DNA from: an uncultured Bacilli bacterium | GTDB lineage: Bacteria > Bacillota_I > Bacilli_A > RF39 > UBA660 | Assembly: GCA_934162285.1 (NCBI GenBank) | Contig: CAKPHY010000005.1 | Span: 1 to 64,000 of the forward strand | Direction: 5' to 3' | Length of the DNA: 64,000 bases | Shown: positions 26,588 to 36,717 of the stretch, one piece after another | Layout: the number at the start of each line of letters is the position of its first letter | Numbering within the stretch: the stretch's first letter is position 1 | Program-made: the position numbers and the translations under genes | The notes under the pieces: generated by a model | The model's input: only the letters and a program-made list of their open reading frames with translations | What the model was told of the DNA's origin: nothing | The model's database searches: none

Positions 26588-27225
26588 TTTTCTACCCCTT
26601 CCTTATAAAATTCATAATTTATATTAATTTCTGATATATTATCAAAATTAATATAGCGGATTTCTAAATTCAATTTTTCAAAAGTTATTTTAGTTATTTT
26701 TTTATCTTCATAAAAAATTGAATAATTTAATGTTTCTGATTGTTCTAACTCTTCAGTAACATTTAAAATCTTTAACATTTCGGCATAATCAATATCATAA
26801 TTTTCTTCAATTAAACCATCAGTATAATTGACTGTTTTAACTAGTTTACTAGCTTTTTTGATCTCATTAATATTACCTAAATAATCATAGTTATTTTTTA
26901 AGGGATCTATAACTTCATGAAATTTTTCATCAATTAATTGATAGCATTTATTATTAATGTAATAGTAATCATTTTCAGCAATTTTAAAATTAACAATATC
27001 GTTATATTTAATTACTTTAATAGTGTTTTCATCTTGAACATATTCATATTCATAATTAGTTATTTTCGTTTCAGAAACTTTAGTTGGTGTTTTTTCAGGA
27101 AGAATTATTTCTTCACTTCTACCACCATAAACAACAAAAATATAAGTAAATAAGCAAAAATAGAACACTAATAAAATAATGCCGCGATATTTACCATTTG
27201 ACCAAATTTCTTTTATCTTATCCAT
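26584..27225 (-). CDS. Membrane-anchored protein, unknown
   Basis: This 213-aa protein has one TM helix at ~14-33 after a basic cytoplasmic end, then a hydrophilic extracytoplasmic domain rich in Tyr, Asn and Lys (YINNKCYQLIDEKFHEV). It starts 3 bp after the fmt stop and overlaps the next small membrane gene by 4 bp, so it is expressed from the priA-fmt side. No motif suggests an enzyme. Confidence 0.7.
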   Translation of the reverse strand: MDKIKEIWSNGKYRGIILLVFYFCLFTYIFVVYGGRSEEIILPEKTPTKVSETKITNYEYEYVQDENTIKVIKYNDIVNFKIAENDYYYINNKCYQLIDEKFHEVIDPLKNNYDYLGNINEIKKASKLVKTVNYTDGLIEENYDIDYAEMLKILNVTEELEQSETLNYSIFYEDKKITKITFEKLNLEIRYINFDNISEININYEFYKEGVEK

Positions 27226-27228
27226 AGC

Positions 27229-28167
27229 TCACCCCAAAATTTTATTAATTAAAGTTTCTTTATTTTGCAAGCCATTTAAATAACATGAAACTAACATTCT
27301 TTTTTTACCTTCAAGTTGAATTTCTTTTAAAATAATTTCTCCATCATTTGTACTAACACCAATACCATCTTTATAAATATTAGTAATAGTTCCATTTGGT
27401 AAATTAATTTTATCAGAACCAATTTCTACTTGCCAAACTTTTAAGACTTTACCATCTAGAATTGTATAAGCACCGGGCCAAGAATTAAGTCCTCTTACTT
27501 TATTAAATATTTCTCTTCTTGATTTATTAAAATCAAGTTTTTCATCTTCTCTTTTTATATTATAACCATAAGTAGCTTCTTTAGCTTCTTGTTTTACTCT
27601 TTGATTACTTTTTTCAAAAATGCTTGGTAAAGTTTTTTCTAATAGTAAACTTCCCATTTGACTCAAGCGATCATGCAACGTTTCTAAAGTATCTTTATCA
27701 TCTATAAGCGTAGATTCTTGACTAATTATATCGCCTTCATCCATTTTTTTATCCATGTACATTATAGTAATTCCGGTTTCTTTATAACCATCAATAATAG
27801 CATGTTGAATAGGTGCACCACCTCTTAATTTAGGTAATAAAGAAGCATGAACATTAACACAACCATACTCGGGATAATCAAGTAAAGAACTAGGAATTAT
27901 TTGACCATAAGCACAAGTAATAATAATATCCGGTTTTAATTCTAAAATTTCTTCATAATCAATACGAATTTTTTCAGGTTGTAAAACTTTAATATTATTA
28001 GCTAAAGCTACTTTTTTTATTGGTGAAAAAGATAATTCACATTTTCTACCAACAATTTTATCAGGTTGAGTTACTACCCCAACAACATTTGTTTCTTTAA
28101 TTAACATTAAAAGAACTGGTACACTAAACTCAGGCGTTCCCATAAAAACTACTCTTTTATCTTTCAT
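27229..28167 (-). CDS. fmt: Methionyl-tRNA formyltransferase
   Basis: This 312-aa enzyme formylates initiator Met-tRNA using 10-formyl-tetrahydrofolate. It begins RVVFMGTPEFSVPVL. It has the folate-site core CVNVHASLLPKLRGGAPI (Asn-His, then SLLPxxRGxAPI) and the conserved MDEGDI. The C-terminal domain includes the KVRGLNSWPGAY motif. Length is normal. GAGGTG precedes ATG. It follows priA by 42 bp, a common Bacillota neighbourhood (usually with def, which is absent here). Stop is TGA. Confidence 0.97.
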   Translation of the reverse strand: MKDKRVVFMGTPEFSVPVLLMLIKETNVVGVVTQPDKIVGRKCELSFSPIKKVALANNIKVLQPEKIRIDYEEILELKPDIIITCAYGQIIPSSLLDYPEYGCVNVHASLLPKLRGGAPIQHAIIDGYKETGITIMYMDKKMDEGDIISQESTLIDDKDTLETLHDRLSQMGSLLLEKTLPSIFEKSNQRVKQEAKEATYGYNIKREDEKLDFNKSRREIFNKVRGLNSWPGAYTILDGKVLKVWQVEIGSDKINLPNGTITNIYKDGIGVSTNDGEIILKEIQLEGKKRMLVSCYLNGLQNKETLINKILG

Positions 28168-28209
28168 ATGATCACCTCTACTAATTATATAATAATTTTT
28201 ATTTATTTT

Positions 28210-30360
28210 CTAGATTTTTATTGGATTAAAATCGATTTCTATTTTTACGAGTTTATTATTACTATAGATTTTATTTAAATAATGCATTTCTTTGATAATA
28301 TCTTTAGTATTTTTATACTTTAAAGTAATTTGATAATAATAAATATTATTTATCTTTGGTATATAAGCAGGAGCTGGGCCTAAAATATAAACATTTTCTT
28401 TAATACTACTTTTTAAATAAGCAACACATTTATTACATTCATTAACAACATTTTCCTCGTTTTTACCTAAAACTTTTATAATTAATAAATTATAAAAGGG
28501 TGGATATTTAAGCGTTTTTCTAATCAATAACTCTTCCCTTGTAAACGTTTCATAATCGTTTTTAGTTGCAAGAACAATACTATAATGATCTGTATTAAAA
28601 GCTTGAATAAAAACTTCACCTTTTTTAGTTGCCCTACCACTACGACCAGCAATTTGATTTAAAAGTTGAAAAGTTCTTTCACCCGAACGAAAATCTGGCA
28701 TATTTAAAGTAGCATCACCATTAATTACTCCTACCAAAGTAACATTAGGAAAATCAAGACCTTTAGCTATCATCTGGGTACCAAGTAAAATATCATATTT
28801 TTGTTCTAAGAAATCTTTAATGATCTTCTCATGAGCTCCTTTTTTACTAGTTGTATCAACATCCATCCGAACAATCCTAGCTTTAAACATACGATTTAAT
28901 TCTTCCTCTAACCTTTGGGTACCTATTCCAAAATAATCAATGTTTTTACTTTTACAAACTGGGCAAGTTTTTACTAAAGGTAAGGCATATCCACAATAAT
29001 GACATCTTAAAGTATTAGAAGATTTATGATAAGTTAGAGGAATATCACAATATTTACACTTTACAACATAACCACAATCATGACAAGTAACGTTAGTTGC
29101 ATAACCACGACGATTTAAAAGAATTATTGTTTGTTCATGACGTTCAAGGCGGAGATTTATAGCATCAAATAATTCTTTAGATATTATTTTATAACCATTT
29201 TTTATAGAATCGCGCATATTAATTAAATGAATATCTGGAAAATTATTATTATAACGATTCTTCATTTCTAATAAAGTATATATATTATTCTTAGCTCGTA
29301 CATAACTTTCAATTGATGGTGTTGCACTTCCTAAAACAACGCAACAATTATGATACTTAGCTCGCCACAAAGCAATATCTATAGTACTATACTTAGGATT
29401 ATTTTCTTGTTTATAAGAATCTGAATGTTCTTCATCAATGACAATTAAACCTAAATTTTTAAAAGGGGCAAAAATAGCACTGCGTGCCCCAATAACAATT
29501 TTAACTTCGCCACGTTCAATTTTTCGCCATTCATCATATTTTTCACCAGCACTTAAACCACTATGTAAAATAGCAATCAAATTACCAAATTTTTTCTTAA
29601 AACGAGAAACAATCTGAGGCGTTAAACTAATTTCTGGAACTAAAACAATTACTTCTTTATTAAAACGCAAAACATATTCAATTATTTTTATATATACTAG
29701 TGTTTTACCACTACCAGTCACACCAAATAACAAAAAAGGTTGAAATTGATTAACACTTTCTTTAATTTTATTAAAAACTAATTCTTGCTCACGAGTAAGA
29801 TTTATTTTTTGATCAACAACTTTTTCTTCGTTACTCAAACGATATACTTCTTCATACACTTCTTTTAAAACATTTTTCTTAATTAAAGTACTAACAACAC
29901 TACTTTTAATACTACTTTTTAATACGCGACCATGTTTTTTTATTAGTTCAACTATTTCTAGTTGTTTTGGTGTTAATTTTATATCAATAGAATTTACTTC
30001 TAAATAAGTTTGATATCTTTTATTAATTGTAGTACCCTTTTTAGCTTTTAAAGCAACAGGTAACATTGTTTCATAAGCACTTATTAAATTACATAAAGTT
30101 TTTTTACTAATATACTTTCCAAGCTCTAGTAATTCTTCATTTAAAACAGGATTTTCATCAATTACTTTTATAATGTCTTTAGTTTCATAAGTTACTTCAT
30201 CTAAAATATTAATGATAAAGCCTTCTAATTCACGTTTTTGAAAAGGAACTAAAACTCGTTTACCAATAGCTATTTCTTTTTCTAAAGCACTAGGAACATG
30301 ATAAGAAAAAGTTTTATCAATTTTCCAAGCTTTTATTTCAACTAAAACTTCAACTATCAT
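28210..30360 (-). CDS. priA: Primosomal helicase PriA
   Basis: This 716-aa replication-restart helicase has an N-terminal fork-binding domain (~1-100), winged helix, Walker A GVTGSGKT (213-220) and DEEH box (VIDEEHSDSYKQ). Two zinc ribbons have Cys pairs (CHDCGY, CKYCD, CHYCGY, CPVCKS) around 440-480, and helicase motifs V-VI (TQMIAKGLDFPNV, GRSGR) follow. It is somewhat shorter than B. subtilis PriA (~805 aa), mainly in N-terminal linkers. GGTGGTGG precedes ATG. A possible extended -10 (TG-T-TATAAT) lies just upstream, inside the 64-bp gap. Confidence 0.97.
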   Translation of the reverse strand: MIVEVLVEIKAWKIDKTFSYHVPSALEKEIAIGKRVLVPFQKRELEGFIINILDEVTYETKDIIKVIDENPVLNEELLELGKYISKKTLCNLISAYETMLPVALKAKKGTTINKRYQTYLEVNSIDIKLTPKQLEIVELIKKHGRVLKSSIKSSVVSTLIKKNVLKEVYEEVYRLSNEEKVVDQKINLTREQELVFNKIKESVNQFQPFLLFGVTGSGKTLVYIKIIEYVLRFNKEVIVLVPEISLTPQIVSRFKKKFGNLIAILHSGLSAGEKYDEWRKIERGEVKIVIGARSAIFAPFKNLGLIVIDEEHSDSYKQENNPKYSTIDIALWRAKYHNCCVVLGSATPSIESYVRAKNNIYTLLEMKNRYNNNFPDIHLINMRDSIKNGYKIISKELFDAINLRLERHEQTIILLNRRGYATNVTCHDCGYVVKCKYCDIPLTYHKSSNTLRCHYCGYALPLVKTCPVCKSKNIDYFGIGTQRLEEELNRMFKARIVRMDVDTTSKKGAHEKIIKDFLEQKYDILLGTQMIAKGLDFPNVTLVGVINGDATLNMPDFRSGERTFQLLNQIAGRSGRATKKGEVFIQAFNTDHYSIVLATKNDYETFTREELLIRKTLKYPPFYNLLIIKVLGKNEENVVNECNKCVAYLKSSIKENVYILGPAPAYIPKINNIYYYQITLKYKNTKDIIKEMHYLNKIYSNNKLVKIEIDFNPIKI

Positions 30361-30398
30361 ATTCCACCACCAAAATAATTATAACACATCAAGAAAAA

Positions 30399-30426
30399 AA
30401 CACCTAAGTGTTTTCGCTTAAGTGTT
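30399..30426 (-). terminator. Terminator of the Ig/cysteine-peptidase-like gene
   Basis: Ten-pair stem with one mismatch (arms 30399-30408 and 30417-30426), overlapping the stop codon at 30425 and followed by U-run (A7 at 30394-30400 on plus). Confidence 0.75.
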
Positions 30427-32380
30427 ATTTTATATTATAAACTTGGTAGCCATAACCACTACTTCCCGTTCTACCCGTGTCATAACCGGATATCATATAA
30501 CGTGAATTAGCTTCATCCATCGTTTTTAATTTACCATCCCAAGAATCAATTATTAAAAGATCTTTATCTGTCATAGTTGAACCCGATTTAACGGTATTTT
30601 TATAACCAACAACAGTTACGTAATGACGAGAAACAGTATTACCATTTTCTGACTTAGCTCCACTTACTTGTAAAACAGTTGGTTTTCCAGCACTTACTTG
30701 ACTATACACATCTTGTAAGACCGTTTGCTTATTATTATCTTTAAGATCTTTAAATCTACTAGCATAAACATAGCCAGCTCCGTCTTTAGCATTCATTGAG
30801 TTTAAATTATCACCATTATATAATTTATAAGCATAGTAATACGCAAAAGAAAGACATGAATCATAATAATCTTTATTAACTCTTTGAGCAACATTACCTT
30901 CCGTATAATTAGCTAAATCAATAACATTATTTTGAGTAGCAACTAATTTATAGTTTTTTAAATCAGCTGCTTTATTGGTACCAATTCCACCATTAGAATA
31001 ACTTCCACTTGATGAACTACCACTAGATGAACTTCCAAAGTTAGTAGGTAAATCAGTTGCGGCAACAATTGTTTCTTTAATAACTGTTACATCACATTTT
31101 AATGTCGCTTTATTACCAGCTATATCTACTACAGAAACTGAAATTGTTTCCGATTTATTCGTAACTTTATAAGTATTATCAGTTATATAACTAGTAGCAT
31201 TACCATCGAGTATATAGCTATAACCTGCTATTCCTTTATTATCAGTAGCATTTACTTCTACTTCAGTATTATCACCACGAACTAAAGCTTTACAGCTACC
31301 TGCTGGCGGAATATTATCAATATTACTAATTTCAATATCTTTTACATACTCATTACCATGAATATCATAAGCTTTAAAAGTATAAACACCATTGCTTTTA
31401 GCTGTAAAAGTATGAGTTCTTCGACTATCTACACTACCATAAGGATCAATTAATTTTACATAAGTAGAACCACTTATTTCAGCAATTATATTAGTTGATG
31501 CTGCTAAATCTGTACTTTCTTGTTTAAGTGAAATTTCAACATCACCCTTAAATTTCATAACTTTGATTGTGCGTTGAGCAACAGCTGTTCTTCCTTTACT
31601 ATTAGTTACTTTATAAGTAATGAAATAAGTTCCTACCTTTTTAGTATCCAGATTGCTAGTAACATCCACCCTTCGACTGATTTTTCCATCATTATAATCA
31701 ACGGCTTTATAACCAGGTTCTTTATATCGAGAATTTAATTGCAAAACAATATTTTTATCACCTAATAAAGTTATAACGGGATCAGTTTCATTAATAAGAC
31801 CACTAACATTAGAATCTTTATCATTTTCAGTTACAACAACATAACGCTTTACCGTTTCCTTTAAAATATTATCAACATAAGCAGAATAAGTCAAAGTATA
31901 AATACCAGGAGTAGTTAAAACTTTACCAGATACAATAACATCAGCTTCTTTTTTTAATGTATAATATGGATCATTAAAAACTTCACCTTTATTTAAAACG
32001 ATAAAGTTCCCACCTACTAAAACAATATATTTAGTATTAACACTAGTATCAGTTTGGTATTTACTACAATTCAAGTATGGTTCATACGCAATTTTTCCAT
32101 TGGTATTAGTAACCATTACGCCACTTGCTTTACTACACAATTCAGTTCCTTCTATTTCGGATAATTTAGTTATTTCAATATATTGAGGCGAAGTAATAGC
32201 CAAATTATTATCAGCCACATACTTTTTAGCAGCTACTACTACATCATCTTCAATATTATTATAAGTTCTTTTAGAATTCTTAATTAAAAAGAAGACAGCA
32301 AATACTACCAAAACTAACAATACCCATTTACCATATTTTATGATTTGTTGAATTTTTTCTTCACGATCAAAACTATTCAT
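30425..32380 (-). CDS. Membrane-anchored protein with Ig-like domains and C-terminal papain-like peptidase domain
   Basis: Start set at 32380 (651 aa) behind GGTGAG; a longer frame exists but has no ribosome site. A TM helix (~18-33) anchors it, with the rest outside. Residues ~195-285 include a DUF5011-like Ig domain (DPVITLLGD, GYKAVDYNDGKI, YKVTNSKGRTAV), then further beta domains to ~455 and a Gly/Ser linker. The last ~145 residues look like a C39-type cysteine peptidase: C509 in SCLSFAYYY, H586 in SRHYVTVVGY, D612 in LIIDSWDG. Wall- or surface-protein processing is a possible role. It may be a self-standing transcription unit. Confidence 0.75.
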   Translation of the reverse strand: MNSFDREEKIQQIIKYGKWVLLVLVVFAVFFLIKNSKRTYNNIEDDVVVAAKKYVADNNLAITSPQYIEITKLSEIEGTELCSKASGVMVTNTNGKIAYEPYLNCSKYQTDTSVNTKYIVLVGGNFIVLNKGEVFNDPYYTLKKEADVIVSGKVLTTPGIYTLTYSAYVDNILKETVKRYVVVTENDKDSNVSGLINETDPVITLLGDKNIVLQLNSRYKEPGYKAVDYNDGKISRRVDVTSNLDTKKVGTYFITYKVTNSKGRTAVAQRTIKVMKFKGDVEISLKQESTDLAASTNIIAEISGSTYVKLIDPYGSVDSRRTHTFTAKSNGVYTFKAYDIHGNEYVKDIEISNIDNIPPAGSCKALVRGDNTEVEVNATDNKGIAGYSYILDGNATSYITDNTYKVTNKSETISVSVVDIAGNKATLKCDVTVIKETIVAATDLPTNFGSSSSGSSSSGSYSNGGIGTNKAADLKNYKLVATQNNVIDLANYTEGNVAQRVNKDYYDSCLSFAYYYAYKLYNGDNLNSMNAKDGAGYVYASRFKDLKDNNKQTVLQDVYSQVSAGKPTVLQVSGAKSENGNTVSRHYVTVVGYKNTVKSGSTMTDKDLLIIDSWDGKLKTMDEANSRYMISGYDTGRTGSSGYGYQVYNIK

Positions 32381-32443
32381 TTTCTCACCACTTTTATTAT
32401 AACATAACTTTAATTTTTTAATTATTAATTTACATGTAAATTT

Positions 32444-32468
32444 AAAAAAAATCAAAAGACTTTTTTTT
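32444..32468 (-). terminator. Probable terminator of the ABC exporter operon
   Basis: A-rich/T-rich inverted repeat with TC-AAAA-GA tip just downstream of the stop at 32475. The stem has one A-C mismatch. Long A-run on plus gives U-run on minus. Confidence 0.5.
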
Positions 32469-32474
32469 AAATTT

Positions 32475-33602
32475 TTATGAATATCTAATTATCTTTTTTA
32501 GACTTTTATTAAATAAACAATTTATCAATATAATTATTATGATAAATATATAAATTAAAAGTAATATAAGCCAATTATTCAAACATAATTTAAGAAGAAA
32601 TTTTTTATTAATAATATGAATGCTAATTTTGGCTAAAAAAAGAGAAATTATAAAAGAACCCGTTGCTAATAGTAATAATTGCATAAAAAGTATCTTTAAA
32701 CTCTGCCATTTAGTAAAACCAATCATTCGTTTTAACATATTACTACTCGTTTCATCTTTAATTATATTTTTAATTAGTAAATAAAATACCATAATAAATA
32801 ATAATGCTATTAAATAGCTAACGCTCTTTAAAGTATCAACAATACTATTTAATTCCATAACGTTTTGGGTATCACCAGTACTTTCCCAAATACATAATGA
32901 AGCTTTATAATTATTGTTTTTTTCTAGATTTCTAAGTTTAGATTCCAATTTTTCAGCTTTTTTAAGATCTTTAACTGATGCTTTATAAAAATATAAACTA
33001 GAATATTTAACTAACTTTGCAAAATCTTCATCAGCTATTAGCATAAAAGAAAGTGGTGATTCATAAAAATCAGTTATAGTAAATTCTATTTTAAATTCAC
33101 CAGACTTAAATCCTAACTTTTTATTCAATAATTCACTGAAATTTTTATTTGAAAGACTTTCCTTTGCTCCTAAGGCAATTTCCCCACTATTTAAACTTAA
33201 GTTATAATCACTAGCTTTAAATATAACAATATTTTCATCAAATTCAGTAAAATCTTCCCAAAAAAACTCACTTTCACCAGGAATTGGATCTTTTTTTAAA
33301 ATTACTTGCCCATCTTTTTGAACATCTACTCCTTGAAGACCTAATAATGTATAATCATAATCAGGTTTAAATACTAAACCCCTTTTTATATCAAATAGAA
33401 CTGTACTTTTACTCAACTCTTCATAATGATCTTTTTCACTAAGCATTATAAAAGCAGAATTTTTTTTGATAGAATCATTGTATAAATTTTCATAATATCC
33501 AGCAAAAGAAAAGAAAATAATTATTCCTAAAAATAATATAGTAAAAAGGAAAAAATAAATTTTTGTTGTTTTCTTCCTAAAAAATTCTTTTAATAAAAGC
33601 AT
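32475..33602 (-). CDS. FtsX-like ABC permease (paralogue 1)
   Basis: This 375-aa protein has an N-terminal TM (~14-33), an extracytoplasmic domain of ~210 residues, then three TM helices (~258-278, 303-325, 340-362). This is the MacB/FtsX four-helix plan. The start MLLLKEFFRKKTTKIYF is shared with the next gene, and the two are clear tandem duplicates differing mainly in the external domain. It is the last gene of the operon. The operon type (one ATPase, FtsX-like permeases) usually moves lipids, peptides or bacteriocin-like molecules outward or senses them. Confidence 0.8.
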   Translation of the reverse strand: MLLLKEFFRKKTTKIYFFLFTILFLGIIIFFSFAGYYENLYNDSIKKNSAFIMLSEKDHYEELSKSTVLFDIKRGLVFKPDYDYTLLGLQGVDVQKDGQVILKKDPIPGESEFFWEDFTEFDENIVIFKASDYNLSLNSGEIALGAKESLSNKNFSELLNKKLGFKSGEFKIEFTITDFYESPLSFMLIADEDFAKLVKYSSLYFYKASVKDLKKAEKLESKLRNLEKNNNYKASLCIWESTGDTQNVMELNSIVDTLKSVSYLIALLFIMVFYLLIKNIIKDETSSNMLKRMIGFTKWQSLKILFMQLLLLATGSFIISLFLAKISIHIINKKFLLKLCLNNWLILLLIYIFIIIIILINCLFNKSLKKIIRYS

Positions 33603-33669
33603 AAAATCACTCCCAACTTTGAGTTTAAATTCTTTTTTTATTAATTATTTATAACTTATTTTAAAATTA

Positions 33670-34800
33670 TCAAGCATATCTAACAATTTTCTTTAAGTTT
33701 CTATTAAATAAACAAATTATCAATGTAATAATAATTGAAATTATATAAATAAAAACTATCATAAATAAATTATTTAATTTAATTCCAATATTAAAGTATT
33801 TATTGATAATAAATAAACTTATTTTAGATAATAAAATTGAAAAAATAAGTGAAAATGTAATTAATAGCAATAGCTCTAAAATAATAATTTTTATTAATTT
33901 CCATCTAGTAAAACCGATCATTCGCTTTAACATACTATTTTTTAATTCATCTTTAACTATATTTTTAACTATAAAATAAAACACTATTACAAATAATATA
34001 GAAATTAAATAGCTAACATTCTTTAAAATGTCAACAATTTTAGCCAATTCTATAATCTTATCTCCTTCTACACCATCATTCCAAACATACAAATGAACAC
34101 TATAATTGTTGTTTTTTTCTAAATTTTTAAGACTAATCTCTAGTTTTTCAGCCTTTTTTAAATCTTTAACTGATGCTTTATAAAAATATAAACTAGAATA
34201 ATTGACCAACTTTGTAAAATCTTCATCAGATATTGCCATAGATAAAAGTGGTGATTTATAAAAATTCGTTATAACAAATTCCTTTTTTAAATTTCCAATA
34301 TTAAATCCTAGTTTCTTATCTATTAATTCAGCCAGCTTTTCATCTGTAAATCTAGAATTTGGCAAATACCCAAGGGCTATCTCACCACTATTTAAATTCA
34401 AATCATAATTACTCGCTTTAAATACTACAATATTATTAAATTCAGCAAAATCTTCCCAGAAAAAATCCGTTTCACCATAAATTGGATCTTTTTTAGAAAT
34501 TGTAATTCCATCTTTTTTTACTTCCATACCTTGTCTACCTAATATTGTATAACTATAATCTGGCTCAAAGATCAATCCTCGTTGTATATCAAACAATATA
34601 TTACTTTTATTCAATTCAGCATAATGATCTTTTTCACTAAGCATTACAAAAGCTGAATTTTTTTTAATGGCATGATCATATAGTCTGCTATAGTAATTAG
34701 CAAAACAAAAGAAAACTGTAATTCCTAAAAATATTATTATTAAAATTACAAAATAAATTTTTGTTGTTTTCTTTCTAAAAAATTCTTTTAATAAAAGCAT
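33670..34800 (-). CDS. FtsX-like ABC permease (paralogue 2)
   Basis: This 376-aa protein is a close paralogue of the gene at 32475, with the same topology: TM ~14-33, external domain with SEKDHYAELNKS and ASVKDLKKAEKLE, three C-terminal TM helices. Both external domains share the segment FVMLSEKDHY or its near copy, so they may bind the same partner. The two could pair as a heterodimer on the MacB-type ATPase, with the third permease as an alternative. It starts 4 bp after the third permease gene ends. Confidence 0.8.
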   Translation of the reverse strand: MLLLKEFFRKKTTKIYFVILIIIFLGITVFFCFANYYSRLYDHAIKKNSAFVMLSEKDHYAELNKSNILFDIQRGLIFEPDYSYTILGRQGMEVKKDGITISKKDPIYGETDFFWEDFAEFNNIVVFKASNYDLNLNSGEIALGYLPNSRFTDEKLAELIDKKLGFNIGNLKKEFVITNFYKSPLLSMAISDEDFTKLVNYSSLYFYKASVKDLKKAEKLEISLKNLEKNNNYSVHLYVWNDGVEGDKIIELAKIVDILKNVSYLISILFVIVFYFIVKNIVKDELKNSMLKRMIGFTRWKLIKIIILELLLLITFSLIFSILLSKISLFIINKYFNIGIKLNNLFMIVFIYIISIIITLIICLFNRNLKKIVRYA

Positions 34801-34804
34801 ATAC

Positions 34805-36031
34805 TTACTCCCAACTTTGAGTTAAATCTCTTATTTTTTTATTTGTTAATTTTATTGTTCTAAAAGTGGTAAAAATAAGAGAAAGTCCAACTACTATTAA
34901 AAATGTTAATAATATACTAAACATACTAATTGAAAAAATTATACCTACATTCTTAAAAATATTTAAAAATTTGTTTTTAATTATTGAAAAACCAAACGTA
35001 AATATAATAAATCCTAATAAAGATGATATTGAATTTATTATTAAGGTTTGATAAAAATAAAGTCGATGTATTAATTTGCTATCATAACCACATACTTTTA
35101 ATACACCAATAAATTTCATTTCATTGATCATTCTTTTTTTAGTATAAAATCCCGAAATGAAAATAACAATTAATACTACTAATATTAATGTAATTAAACA
35201 CGAAAGAGAAATTATATTTATTAATTCAGAATCAATCATGTTTTTGGTTTCAAAATTTGTATATTTTAATTTCTGCAATTCATTTTCTACATATTTAACG
35301 TTTGTTACGTCATCTACTACAACCGAAAAATAAGGGGTACTACTATTTGAATCATCTATAATTGTAGCATTTCTAACATCTTTCATATCTTCTGGTAAAA
35401 CATAACATTGATTATTAAAGTTCAAGTTCTTTTTGTTATCATAAAATCCAACAATTTTTAAACTTTTAATAAATTCATCCTTTTCAACAAGACGATTACC
35501 AATAAATTCATAAGAATAATACTTAACATTAAAAGTTTTATTTAAATATTTCTCGTTAGGTAAAATTTTTGATTCATTAATTTTTGAAGAATAAACAGAA
35601 CTATCAGGATAAAAATTAATGGGACAAACTGTTTCGCCTTTTTTAGTAATTGTTGTACCATAAACAATGTCTGGAATAGTATTATTAGTACCATAAAGTA
35701 GCTCTACTTTACCATCTAACCCATTTATAGTTAAATCACTCTCAATTACAGCCGAATCATAAAATGAACTATAAACTTCTATAACATGATTAATCTTAGA
35801 TAATTCATCTTGACCTAGATCGTTATAATCAAATTTTGGTGACACACTAATTGTTCTAAAACCAATATTACTATTAATACTTTTATCTATAAAAGAATTT
35901 ATATTATGATAAACATTCAAAGCTGTTAATAATATAATTGTAAATATTGCCATAATTAAAATAAAATATATATTTTCTTTATGACGTTTTATTCTTAATA
36001 ACGAAAAACAAATCATTTCAATAATTGTCAT
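34805..36031 (-). CDS. FtsX/MacB-type ABC permease
   Basis: This 408-aa protein has a TM helix at ~20-42, a periplasm-like external domain (~45-265), then three TM helices (~270-295, 325-350, 362-390), the standard FtsX arrangement. It has the typical coupling segment MNEMKFIGVLKVCGYDSKLIHRLYF before the second TM, where FtsX-like proteins contact the ATPase. It overlaps the ATPase gene by 4 bp (ATGA). It is only distantly related to the two paralogous permeases downstream. Confidence 0.85.
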   Translation of the reverse strand: MTIIEMICFSLLRIKRHKENIYFILIMAIFTIILLTALNVYHNINSFIDKSINSNIGFRTISVSPKFDYNDLGQDELSKINHVIEVYSSFYDSAVIESDLTINGLDGKVELLYGTNNTIPDIVYGTTITKKGETVCPINFYPDSSVYSSKINESKILPNEKYLNKTFNVKYYSYEFIGNRLVEKDEFIKSLKIVGFYDNKKNLNFNNQCYVLPEDMKDVRNATIIDDSNSSTPYFSVVVDDVTNVKYVENELQKLKYTNFETKNMIDSELINIISLSCLITLILVVLIVIFISGFYTKKRMINEMKFIGVLKVCGYDSKLIHRLYFYQTLIINSISSLLGFIIFTFGFSIIKNKFLNIFKNVGIIFSISMFSILLTFLIVVGLSLIFTTFRTIKLTNKKIRDLTQSWE

Positions 36032-36717
36032 TTACTAACACCAACTAACTTACCATTCTCTATTTTTAATACTTCATCAGCATACTTTTTTACATATTCA
36101 CTATGACTTACCATAATAATACATCTTCCTTTAGCTGATAATTTCTTTAATAATTCAAATATTTCACTTTCAGTTTTCTCATCAAGGTTACCAGTTGGTT
36201 CATCAGCAATTATAATGTTAGGATCATTAGCTAAAGCACGAGCTATTGCTACTCTTTGTTGCTCTCCTCCGGATAATTCTCTTGGGAAATGATCAATTCT
36301 ATCTTCTAAACCAACTTCTTTTAATAGTTTTAATGCCAATTCTTTTCTTTCATTCGACTTAATTTTTTTATTTATTAACATTGGTACCATAACATTTTCA
36401 TAAGCTTTTAATGTTGGTATCAAATTAATTTCTTGAAAAATAAAACCTATATTATTCATTCGCAAATTAGATAATTTTTCATCATTAAAATCTTTAATAT
36501 TTAAATTATATAAATAGTAAGCTCCAGAATCAAAATTATCAATTAAAGCTAAAATGTTTACTAAAGTTGATTTACCACTTCCACTATGACCCATAATGGC
36601 ATAAAACTTTCCAGTATAAAATTTAGCATTAACATCATTTAAAACTTTAATTACTCTAGTATTTGTTTTATATTCTTTGCTAATATTTTCTAGTTTTATT
36701 AATAATTCGTTACTCAT
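36028..36717 (-). CDS. ABC transporter ATPase, LolD/MacB type
   Basis: This 229-aa ATPase has Walker A GHSGSGKST (~43-51), Q-loop FIFQEINLIPTL, signature LSGGEQQRVAIARAL (~142-156), Walker B IIADEPTGNLD and switch His in MVSHS. It is the first gene of a four-gene exporter operon with three FtsX-like permeases. The leader contains GGAGGT, an AUG directly followed by a stop (36726-36721), and the real AUG 9 nt later. No two-component regulator is adjacent. Confidence 0.95.
   Translation of the reverse strand: MSNELLIKLENISKEYKTNTRVIKVLNDVNAKFYTGKFYAIMGHSGSGKSTLVNILALIDNFDSGAYYLYNLNIKDFNDEKLSNLRMNNIGFIFQEINLIPTLKAYENVMVPMLINKKIKSNERKELALKLLKEVGLEDRIDHFPRELSGGEQQRVAIARALANDPNIIIADEPTGNLDEKTESEIFELLKKLSAKGRCIIMVSHSEYVKKYADEVLKIENGKLVGVSK

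Noticed and set aside
36028..36717. Bacitracin-type (BceAB) resistance module
   Set aside because: There is no ten-helix BceB permease and no linked two-component system; the permeases are four-helix FtsX/MacB type.
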